From contig NZ_JAUFQV010000007.1 of NCBI RefSeq assembly GCF_030409945.1, forward strand, positions 62,001 to 126,000: 64,000 nucleotides of DNA. The letters are read 5' to 3'. Below the pieces are notes generated by a model. The model ran no database searches, was not told where the DNA came from, and worked only from the letters and a program-made list of their open reading frames with translations. Shown one piece after another: positions 57,346 to 64,000 of the stretch. Source of the stretch: Vibrio tapetis subsp. quintayensis. GTDB lineage: Bacteria; Pseudomonadota; Gammaproteobacteria; Enterobacterales; Vibrionaceae. Position 1 is the first letter of the stretch, and each line of letters begins with the position of its first letter. Position numbers and translations under genes: made by a program.

Positions 57346-58773
57346 TTAAGCCGAATGAACGACAGCTTTTAGGCTATCTTTAGGTGCGCTCACGGTCTTA
57401 TAAGTGTTATAAGCCATTAGGAACATGCCAGATAGGAAGATGAAACCTCCTACAAAGCGTACGAAGTAGAACGGGTAAGACGCTTGTACTGATTCTACAA
57501 AGCTATATGTTAACGTACCGTCAGCATTTACTGCGCGCCACATCAGACCTTGCATTACTCCTGAGATCCACATTGCTACGATGTAGAGAACGGTACCGAT
57601 AGTTGCTAACCAGAAGTGTACATTGATTAGGCTAACAGAATACATACGTTCTTGACCGAACAAGCGTGGTACTAGGTGGTAAACAGAACCGATAGAAACC
57701 ATTGCAACCCAGCCTAATGCACCAGAGTGAACGTGTCCGATAGTCCAGTCAGTGTAGTGAGACAATGCGTTAACCGTCTTAATTGCCATCATCGGGCCTT
57801 CAAAGGTAGACATACCATAGAAAGACAATGAAACAACCAGGAAGCGCAAGATAGGATCATGACGAAGTTTATGCCATGCGCCAGATAGCGTCATAATACC
57901 GTTAATCATGCCACCCCAAGAAGGAGCGAATAGAACTAACGACATAACCATACCTAGAGACTGAGTCCAATCTGGTAATGCTGTGTAATGAAGGTGGTGA
58001 GGACCAGCCCAAATATACAACGAAACCAAGGCCCAAAAGTGAACGATAGACAAACGGTAAGAGTAAACTGGTCGTTCAGCTTGTTTAGGTACAAAGTAGT
58101 ACATCATTCCGAGGAAGCCAGCAGTCAGTAGGAAGCCTACTGCGTTGTGACCATACCACCACTGAACCATGGCATCGACCGCACCAGAGTAAATCGAATA
58201 TGATTTACCTAATGAAACCGGAACAGCCAAACTGTTCACTATATGCAAGACGGCTACGGTGATGATGAAGGCACCAAAGAACCAGTTTGCCACATAGATG
58301 TGTGAAGTATTCCTCTTTATTAATGTTCCGAAGAACACTACCGCATACGCCACCCAAACGAGTGTGATAGCGATATCAATCGGCCATTCTAATTCTGCGT
58401 ACTCTTTACCAGACGTAAGTCCTAACGGTAAAGTGATTGCAGCGGATAAAATTATGGCTTGCCAACCCCAAAAGGTGAAGGCGACCAAAGGACCACCAAA
58501 TAGACGTGTTTGACAAGTACGCTGAACAACATAATAAGATGTTGCAAACAGTGCACTGGTACCAAACGCAAAAATTACCGCATTAGTATGCAGAGGACGT
58601 AAGCGACTATACGTCAACCACGGCGTATCAAAGTTGAGCTGTGGCCAGACTAATTGAGCGGCGATTAAAACACCAACTGCCATCCCGACAATTCCCCAAA
58701 GTACGGTGACTAAGGTAAATTGACGTACTACGGTATAGTTGTAGTTGTGTTCCAGCTGCTTTTCTTGGCTCAT
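57346..58773 (-). CDS. ccoN: cbb3 cytochrome c oxidase subunit I (catalytic)
   Basis: A 475-residue heme-copper oxidase core with twelve helices. It contains histidine ligands in [12 protein letters not shown], the heme b3/CuB set in [10 protein letters not shown] and [12 protein letters not shown], and [10 protein letters not shown] with the low-spin heme histidine. This C-family oxidase has very high affinity for O2. ATG 58773 is preferred over ATG 58779 because GGAAG is seven bases upstream. It starts the ccoNOQP operon; its upstream region has a palindrome at 58819 but no canonical FNR box. Confidence 0.97.
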   Translation of the reverse strand: MSQEKQLEHNYNYTVVRQFTLVTVLWGIVGMAVGVLIAAQLVWPQLNFDTPWLTYSRLRPLHTNAVIFAFGTSALFATSYYVVQRTCQTRLFGGPLVAFTFWGWQAIILSAAITLPLGLTSGKEYAELEWPIDIAITLVWVAYAVVFFGTLIKRNTSHIYVANWFFGAFIITVAVLHIVNSLAVPVSLGKSYSIYSGAVDAMVQWWYGHNAVGFLLTAGFLGMMYYFVPKQAERPVYSYRLSIVHFWALVSLYIWAGPHHLHYTALPDWTQSLGMVMSLVLFAPSWGGMINGIMTLSGAWHKLRHDPILRFLVVSLSFYGMSTFEGPMMAIKTVNALSHYTDWTIGHVHSGALGWVAMVSIGSVYHLVPRLFGQERMYSVSLINVHFWLATIGTVLYIVAMWISGVMQGLMWRAVNADGTLTYSFVESVQASYPFYFVRFVGGFIFLSGMFLMAYNTYKTVSAPKDSLKAVVHSA

Positions 58774-58790
58774 TTGCATGCTTCCAATTT

Positions 58791-58831
58791 TTAATTAACT
58801 ACACTTTTACTTTCAATTCGACATAATGTCG
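58791..58831. promoter_or_regulatory. ccoN upstream region: ArcA-like element and palindrome
   Basis: The minus strand has AGTTAATTAA (58791-58800), identical to the core ArcA consensus, just before ccoN. The palindrome CGACATAATGTCG lies at 58819-58831; it shares GACA/TGTC with the putative fdh and tup enhancers. No sigma-54 element is present nearby. The rest of 58774-59033 shows no other site I can support. Confidence 0.4.
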
Positions 58832-59033
58832 TAATGCTACCCAATCCAAACTAGGAATTTTCGATTTATCATAATGTTAATTCCGTTTACGATTTAAAAA
58901 ATAAAGCGGCATTTTCGCTTAACACTATACTTGAATTAACATATCAATGACAGGGCGTTAACCTCACATATACTTGGGTTATAGCAACTTATTGCTAAAA
59001 GTTTGAAGCTTGTTACAAAGGAGAATAGAGATA

Positions 59034-59390
59034 ATGGCTGCAGAGAAGTTGACGAGGGCTAGGCTTGCTCAAATTATCGTCATGTTGTTGATTTTAGTCG
59101 CAGCTTTTACATGGCGAACATTTCGGCACAAGGTGTATACATTTAGTAAATGCAATGTAAACAAATGTGAGTTTTTGTTTAATGCGGAAAAGATCAGCAT
59201 TATCGAAATTGATGGAGGCTATTTATTAAAAGGCCAACTGGAAGACGTAGATATAAAATTATCAAGTACAGATGGAATGGTGAGTAATTCTTCCAATAGA
59301 TGGCAAGTACAAACAGATGATAACAACATAAACATATTATTAACAAATCAAGATAACTCTGAAATAGTACGGCTTAATCTACAAAAATAA
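59034..59390 (+). CDS. Small single-helix membrane protein upstream of vpsV
   Basis: A 118-residue protein with one N-terminal helix (LAQIIVMLLILVAAFTW) and a beta-rich periplasmic domain with two cysteines (KCNVNKCEF). No family is recognised. AAAGGAG precedes ATG 59034. It is divergent from ccoN and followed about 108 bases later by vpsV; similarly placed small genes exist in other Vibrio genomes. The function is unknown. Confidence 0.65.
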   Translation: MAAEKLTRARLAQIIVMLLILVAAFTWRTFRHKVYTFSKCNVNKCEFLFNAEKISIIEIDGGYLLKGQLEDVDIKLSSTDGMVSNSSNRWQVQTDDNNINILLTNQDNSEIVRLNLQK

Positions 59391-59498
59391 CAATAATGCT
59401 TGTTATATATCTCAAACGAAATGGAATAGTTTTGACTTTTATCTCTCGAGTGTATAATTCGCAATGTAAACGTGTAGATTATAAATAATAAGAACATA

Positions 59499-60686
59499 AT
59501 GAAATTAGTATCAGCGTACTCACATAGTGTGTCAGTAAACACAGCTATCGACGACATGAGACGACAGATACCACAAGATATCCAGCCGTCTCTCATTTTA
59601 TGTTATTACACCGAGGAGTACTGCCCTCAAGAGCTATCACTTAAACTGACGAGTCAGTTTCCCCAGTCTGTCACTATGGGAGCTTCTTCATGCAGAGGTA
59701 TTATGACGGACAAAGGGTTTCATCAAGGCCCTGTCGTAGGGATTTTGGCAATAACAGATAATACGTCCAGTGCTTATGCCAGTGCCATCACTTCTTTGGA
59801 TGAATGCTCTGATGTAGGCTTAGCTACGCAAAGAGCTCTTAATGCGGCTCTAGCCAAATGCAAGCGGACTGGAGAGCAACCGGAACTCATCATTTTGCAT
59901 ACCAGCACGGGTGCAGAAGAACTTGCTATAGATCAGATAAATAGTGAGTTTGGCGGGTATGTTCCCTTACTAGGAGGAACAGCCGCAGATCACAAAATGA
60001 CAGGCGAATGGAGTTTATTCAGCCAATCAGATGCACATAAATCTGCAGTGTCCATTACGGTTCTTTTTCCGTCTCAGCCTGTTACAGCTGGCTTCCAAGC
60101 TGGCTATTCCGCGACAGAATACTTTGGTACTGTGACTAAAGTTAAAGGTAGAGAACTTATCGAGATTGACCATAAACCGTCTCTTAATGTTTATCGGGAC
60201 TGGATAGATATGAGTGACAATGTCACACTGCAAGATAATCAAACATTATTTGAAAATACCAATTCATTTCCTCTTGGGCGTGTAAGTTACGGAGTCGATG
60301 GCCAACCATTATATAATTTGGCTCACCCTACACAAATAGGGCCTAATGGCGGTATCGAGACCTTTACCTCTATTCAAGAGGGGGAAACAATCCACCTGAT
60401 GTTGGGATCTAAACAACGCCTAATTTCTCGAGCAGAGAGAGTGATCGAGACTGCAAAGCAATCGCATTTAGTCGATTCATCTTCTATTGGTAGTATCAGT
60501 ATTTTTTGTGCTGGTTCGATGCTTAATATAGAGACAGCAATGGATCAGGTGAGTAAACAAATTCACAACGCATTAGACAAGAAATCATATATATGTCCGT
60601 TTACTTTCGGAGAGCAAGGTGGGTTCAATACGGGCGTTAACTCTCATGGAAATCTTATGATTTCTTCTGCAGTGTTTCATACATAA
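59499..60686 (+). CDS. vpsV: FIST domain sensor protein (VpsV, NosP-like)
   Basis: A 395-residue cytosolic protein made of FIST-N (about 20-210) and FIST-C (about 215-370) domains, with GGTAADHKMTG and FPLG-type blocks. It is followed 10 bases later by a hybrid histidine kinase gene, the vpsV-vpsS arrangement of V. cholerae. FIST proteins with this partner (NosP) bind heme and nitric oxide and change kinase activity, linking NO to biofilm control. Heme binding here is inferred. No strong ribosome site was seen. Confidence 0.85.
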   Translation: MKLVSAYSHSVSVNTAIDDMRRQIPQDIQPSLILCYYTEEYCPQELSLKLTSQFPQSVTMGASSCRGIMTDKGFHQGPVVGILAITDNTSSAYASAITSLDECSDVGLATQRALNAALAKCKRTGEQPELIILHTSTGAEELAIDQINSEFGGYVPLLGGTAADHKMTGEWSLFSQSDAHKSAVSITVLFPSQPVTAGFQAGYSATEYFGTVTKVKGRELIEIDHKPSLNVYRDWIDMSDNVTLQDNQTLFENTNSFPLGRVSYGVDGQPLYNLAHPTQIGPNGGIETFTSIQEGETIHLMLGSKQRLISRAERVIETAKQSHLVDSSSIGSISIFCAGSMLNIETAMDQVSKQIHNALDKKSYICPFTFGEQGGFNTGVNSHGNLMISSAVFHT

Positions 60687-60696
60687 AGAATTACGG

Positions 60697-62781
60697 ATGA
60701 ATACGTTAGAAAAAGAGCAACTTGAAGAGGCCAAATTAGCATTACAAACAAGTAAGGCTAATGAACAGCGTCTTATGAATGAAAATCGGGCGATTCTGGA
60801 TGCGTTATCATCCATGAGTGGAACCCACAGTAAGCAGCAAACATTCAACGTATTACTTCCGGTCTTAAAGCAGTACATCAACTTTGAAGATGCTGTAATA
60901 CTATCGCGTTCGGAAGCCGAAGAATCTTTTAATACTTTACTATCCACTAATCAGGCATTGGCATCCGATTCATGGGTCTATGACGAAAAATTCGAGCGTG
61001 GATTAGAAGGTGACTGCATTGTTTTATATAAGCCAAATGTACTGACGCAGTTTGATAAGTTTAACTCAATAGTGAAAGATCAAATTGGCTCTGTTTTACT
61101 TACTGGGGTAAAAACTGAAGCTAATCAGTATATTATTCTTTTTCTCGGTAAGCATCGTTCTCAATTTGGTTCTGAAAGTAAAGCGGCACTGATGCGTTTT
61201 TTACCGCTTATTGAAAGGGCACTCGTCGACATAACCTATAAAGAAAAGCTGCAATCGATCGTTATGTCTCGCACCGCTCAGTTAAGGCGAAGTAGGGAAC
61301 GTTTCCACGATTTTGCCAATAGCGTAGGTGATTGGCTGTGGGAAACCGATAAACGGCTTAACTTCACCTATATATCGGAGTTGAATTCGTTAAGCTTCGA
61401 CCTGTCGAACAAAGATCTCTTAAGCCAGATAAATAATGTAAATTTAGCGGATCAAATTCGAGATTCGTTCGATAAGAGACAGCCCTTTAAAAAACTTGAA
61501 TGGTGCAATAATGAATCTAAAGGTGAATGGCTCAGCGTGAGTGGGGCACCTTACTATGATCAACACGGTAACTTTCTTGGCTATAGAGGCATAGTTAAAG
61601 ATGTAACGTTGAGACGAAGACGTTTTCTTGAGGTTAAAAAAGCTCGGTTGGAAGCTGAAAAAGCGAACCGAGCCAAATCTGAATTTCTAGCAATGATGAG
61701 CCATGAAATAAGAACGCCTCTAAATGCTATATTAGGCTTAATTGACGTTTTGTTGGGATCTACGCCACGCGAAAAAGACCAAGACAGACTAGAGCTAATG
61801 GCATCATCCGCAGAGCTACTGCTTGCTATTATTTCAGATGTATTGGATTTGTCTAAAGTAGAATCTGCAAGCTTTAAGCTTGAAAAACAAGTCGTTAACC
61901 TACGAGACACTGTAACTAATAGCTTGACTCAATACCATCCAATTGCTGAGTCAAAGGGCTTATCTTTCATTACTTCACTTGACGAAGAACTACCGATTTA
62001 CATCAACACCGATCCGACCAGGCTATCTCAAATCCTATTTAATTTGGTAGGAAATGCGATCAAGTTTACGTCGGTCGGATGCATAAAAATCTCAATTTCA
62101 TTAAGCGAGAACAAGTATTTAAATTTAGAAGTTGAAGATACCGGGATTGGCATGGAGCAAAATGCGATTGATAAATTGTTCAGTCCTTTCGTTCAGGCAG
62201 ACAGTTCGATCACTCGCAAATTTGGAGGAACAGGTTTAGGGCTAACGATCACAAAACATCTCGTTCATTCGTTCAATGGCTCAATCTGTGTTACCAGTGA
62301 TATTGGCCAGGGAAGCCGGTTTCTAGTTTCGATACCTGTTACCACGTCACACGTCAGAAACGATGACTTCAACAATACGACGACGTCCGGCAATAACGAA
62401 GAAGTAATTATAAAGCGTCAGTCTCTGAATATTCTCGTAGCGGAAGATAGCCCCGCGAACCAGATGGTTATCCAGTTATTACTCAATAATTTGGGGCACA
62501 ATGTCACGATTGCCAATAATGGTTTGGAAGCAATAGAGATTGCCAAAGAAAACGAAAACAACTTAGATTTAATCTTCATGGACATCTCTATGCCAGAGAT
62601 GGACGGCATCACAGCGACACGTGAGCTAAGGAAGCTAAACATCTCTTTGCCAATTCTAGCGCTTACTGCACACGCGATGCCGGATGACAAAGCTCAATGC
62701 CTAAGCTCGGGAATGGATGATTTCATTACCAAACCGGTAAGAAGTAAGGATCTACAACGAGCACTTAGCCGTTTTCTCTAA
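60697..62781 (+). CDS. vpsS: Hybrid sensor histidine kinase (VpsS)
   Basis: A 694-residue soluble hybrid kinase. A coiled-coil start is followed by a GAF-like region (about 40-185), a PAS domain (about 205-305), HisKA with H336 in MMSHEIRTPLN, HATPase (N, DTGIG and GTGLGL boxes, about 440-560) and a receiver with D629 in FMDISMPEMDG. In V. cholerae VpsS feeds phosphate to LuxU in the quorum/biofilm pathway, affecting vps expression. There is no membrane helix, so the partner FIST protein likely supplies the signal. Confidence 0.88.
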   Translation: MNTLEKEQLEEAKLALQTSKANEQRLMNENRAILDALSSMSGTHSKQQTFNVLLPVLKQYINFEDAVILSRSEAEESFNTLLSTNQALASDSWVYDEKFERGLEGDCIVLYKPNVLTQFDKFNSIVKDQIGSVLLTGVKTEANQYIILFLGKHRSQFGSESKAALMRFLPLIERALVDITYKEKLQSIVMSRTAQLRRSRERFHDFANSVGDWLWETDKRLNFTYISELNSLSFDLSNKDLLSQINNVNLADQIRDSFDKRQPFKKLEWCNNESKGEWLSVSGAPYYDQHGNFLGYRGIVKDVTLRRRRFLEVKKARLEAEKANRAKSEFLAMMSHEIRTPLNAILGLIDVLLGSTPREKDQDRLELMASSAELLLAIISDVLDLSKVESASFKLEKQVVNLRDTVTNSLTQYHPIAESKGLSFITSLDEELPIYINTDPTRLSQILFNLVGNAIKFTSVGCIKISISLSENKYLNLEVEDTGIGMEQNAIDKLFSPFVQADSSITRKFGGTGLGLTITKHLVHSFNGSICVTSDIGQGSRFLVSIPVTTSHVRNDDFNNTTTSGNNEEVIIKRQSLNILVAEDSPANQMVIQLLLNNLGHNVTIANNGLEAIEIAKENENNLDLIFMDISMPEMDGITATRELRKLNISLPILALTAHAMPDDKAQCLSSGMDDFITKPVRSKDLQRALSRFL

Positions 62782-63063
62782 AGCTATCAGCTAATAGTCA
62801 GGACTTAATCTTTGATTAAAGTAATGATTATTAGCTATTTTATGGTAAATACCGGTTATGGTTAAATAGCCTCACGTAAGTAGCTTGTTGGGTTATAGGG
62901 GGATAGTGATTGGGGGTCCAGTCGATTACTACAATACCTTATTTAACATAAGATATATAATGCGCACTGAGATTGTAGGCATTAAGTTCTAATTATCATT
63001 AGTAAACGGCACTAAAAAACCTCGCCACTGTATATATAAACAGCCACCAATAAATCTGTCACT
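62782..63063. other. Intergenic region after vpsS
   Basis: A possible weak stem GCTATTT/AAATAGC lies at 62834-62870 and could end the vpsS transcript. Nothing else is supportable in this AT-rich gap. Confidence 0.4.
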
Positions 63064-63393
63064 TTATTCTTGTACGACCTGAATTCGGATAAACTTTTCC
63101 GGCTTTTTATAGCGAAATCTCATTCCTTTTTTAATGGATCTTTTACCAAGCTTACAAAGTTTATGATCTCCGCTGGTTCGTGTGCTTTTTACGTAGGTAA
63201 ATTTGCCTTTGTGTTCCATTTCAATCGTAAAATCACAATAGCCAGATAATGGTTTCTTGTACTTATTAACAGCTCGTTCAATTTTCGTTTTGAGTTTCTT
63301 AGCCACTGGATTAATTTGTGCATCGTCAGCTATCGACAACGTGCTGACAGATATAAGACCAATGAACATCATTCGTAAGATTCTGGCACCCAT
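63064..63393 (-). CDS. Secreted TolA C-terminal-domain-like protein
   Basis: A 109-residue exported protein. The signal peptide ends near STLSIA-DD. The mature domain, GYCDFTIEMEHKGKFTYVKS and TSGDHKLCKLGKRSIKK, follows the TolA C-terminal pattern: G-x-C-x-(I/F)-x8-G-x4-V then SGD-x2-LC. C53 and C80 would form the conserved disulfide. AGGAG precedes the ATG. TolA itself has a membrane anchor and long helix, both absent here, so this is a free-standing domain; a role at the cell envelope is only inferred. Confidence 0.6.
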   Translation of the reverse strand: MGARILRMMFIGLISVSTLSIADDAQINPVAKKLKTKIERAVNKYKKPLSGYCDFTIEMEHKGKFTYVKSTRTSGDHKLCKLGKRSIKKGMRFRYKKPEKFIRIQVVQE

Positions 63394-63427
63394 GAATGCT
63401 CCTGTTTAAATACCGTTGTTTAGGCAT

Positions 63428-63460
63428 AAAAAAACCGTCACTTGAAACCGTGACGGCTTT
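63428..63460 (-). terminator. Terminator of the DUF3634 gene
   Basis: On the minus strand AAAGCCGTCAC and GTGACGGTTTT pair over about 10 bp around an eight-base loop and are followed by TTTTT. Confidence 0.75.
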
Positions 63461-63588
63461 AGGTATCACCAATGTAATCAAACTCACGCTGTATCTATAC
63501 AATGCGATGACACGAATTCGAGCTATCCGTTAATAATATATGTCAGCGAGTGGTTGTTGCATCGTTTGCGTTGGATGACTTGGCTAAA

Positions 63589-63900
63589 TCACGCACTTTT
63601 CTTGCTACTGTCGCTTTTGAAGCCTTGGTGAGGAAAAACGTTTCGAATACGCTGTTGGATTTTATTTGGGATAGTTTTAGAGAACGTCAACTTTGCGCCA
63701 CTTCGAGTACTGTAAACCTTAATAACACCAGAAAATGGCTGACGATGAGCGATATCTAAGCAATTGTGCTTAAAAGTTGCAGGTAAGTGCCCTTTTACTT
63801 TCAGCAACTCTCCATCCTTGAACTCCATTTTTAGTCGAGGTCTATCGACGCCAACAAGCCAAAAAATCAAGACTGCGGCCACAACCAATACCCATAACAT
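63589..63900 (-). CDS. DUF3634 family membrane protein
   Basis: A 103-residue protein with one N-terminal membrane helix (WVLVVAAVLIFWLVG) followed by LKMEFKDGELLKVKGHLPATFKHNC-like sequence and IQQRIRNVFPHQGFKS near the end. It resembles the DUF3634 family of Vibrio; function unknown. GAGGAG is seven bases before the ATG. The stop of another gene lies 11 bases upstream on the same strand, so they probably form an operon. Confidence 0.72.
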   Translation of the reverse strand: MLWVLVVAAVLIFWLVGVDRPRLKMEFKDGELLKVKGHLPATFKHNCLDIAHRQPFSGVIKVYSTRSGAKLTFSKTIPNKIQQRIRNVFPHQGFKSDSSKKSA

Positions 63901-63911
63901 AGACTAGCTCC

Positions 63912-64000
63912 TCAGTCTGATAGTAACTTACTCAAATCTTCTTTTAGGCTGTCGACTTTCTGGCTTGCTTTTTCACTACGCGAAGCCTCGCCCAATAAAT
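63912..64000 (-). CDS. C-terminal end of a coding region cut by the window edge
   Basis: On the minus strand an open frame enters from the right edge and stops with TGA at 63912-63914. The last 28 residues include KASQKVDSLKEDLSKLL, an amphipathic, probably coiled-coil helix. It is too short to name. It is directly followed by the DUF3634 gene. Confidence 0.5.
   Translation of the reverse strand, partial: LLGEASRSEKASQKVDSLKEDLSKLLSD

Noticed and set aside
58931..58947. TTGAA...ATCAA near ccoN as an FNR box
   Set aside because: The half-sites are spaced for a 17-base element, not the 14-base FNR dyad, and the left half is TTGAA.
1..64000. Defence islands, CRISPR arrays, insertion sequences, prophage
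   Set aside because: No regularly spaced repeats, transposases or phage genes were seen; the window reads as stable core chromosome.

Overview
The window looks like a stretch of the main chromosome of a Vibrio (Gammaproteobacteria, Vibrionaceae). This rests on proteins closely resembling Vibrio families (NorM, DUF3802, DUF2960, DUF2987, DUF3634, the FIST protein/hybrid kinase pair VpsV-VpsS), the potABC plus two potD arrangement, and the ccoNOQP to fnr-uspE order. No insertion sequence, integrase, CRISPR array or prophage was seen; it reads as core genome with a rich layer of regulation.

Layout. 1-8.4 kb: end of a Kef-type antiporter, two identical tRNA-Val(GAC) genes with a visible promoter, a secreted ATP-dependent DNA ligase, norM, ribE, a small zinc-ribbon protein, a fructosamine-kinase-like protein, and a signalling cluster (receiver-CheC protein, PAS-GGDEF cyclase, DUF3802). 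8.4-14 kb: NlpC/P60 lipoprotein, chemoreceptor, sterol-desaturase-family enzyme, tapT, nagK, DUF2960. 14-36.5 kb: a formate dehydrogenase superlocus with a tungstate/molybdate uptake and cofactor operon (tupABC-mobA-mobB/moeA), a sigma-54 activator with its histidine kinase, ybiT and a chemoreceptor, fdhD, DUF3305-DUF3306, and an operon of an Fe-S protein, a TorD-like chaperone, a mini Tat protein, fdhABC and a membrane protein. 36.6-46 kb: a chemoreceptor with a complete amino-acid-binding signature, amtB, cobB, and potABC with two potD genes. 46-52 kb: a membrane protein, bax, DUF2987, ttcA, uspE, fnr. 51.7-59 kb: cbb3 oxidase (ccoNOQP) and its assembly genes (fixH, ccoI, ccoS, a TauE/SafE-family protein). 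59-64 kb: a small membrane protein, vpsV-vpsS, a TolA-C-like secreted protein, DUF3634 and the end of another gene.

The most interesting result is regulatory. Four TGG-N8-TTGC (-24/-12) elements stand, correctly oriented, in front of the four transcription units needed for formate dehydrogenase: tupA, fdhD, DUF3305-3306 and the fdh operon. The same locus encodes a GAFTGA-type sigma-54 activator and its membrane kinase. Two of the regions also share a 17-base near-palindrome at enhancer distance. I infer a local two-component/sigma-54 regulon that couples metal uptake, cofactor assembly, maturation and the enzyme. A fifth sigma-54 element lies before amtB, with a textbook NtrC site upstream, and a perfect FNR box overlaps the predicted fnr start site.

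Functionally the window is about respiration at low oxygen (formate oxidation, cbb3 oxidase, FNR), nitrogen and polyamine supply, and sensing (three chemoreceptors, a c-di-GMP cyclase, two histidine kinases). Start sites were re-chosen from ribosome binding sites where the longest frame was not convincing. All names come from reading the sequence, not from database searches.
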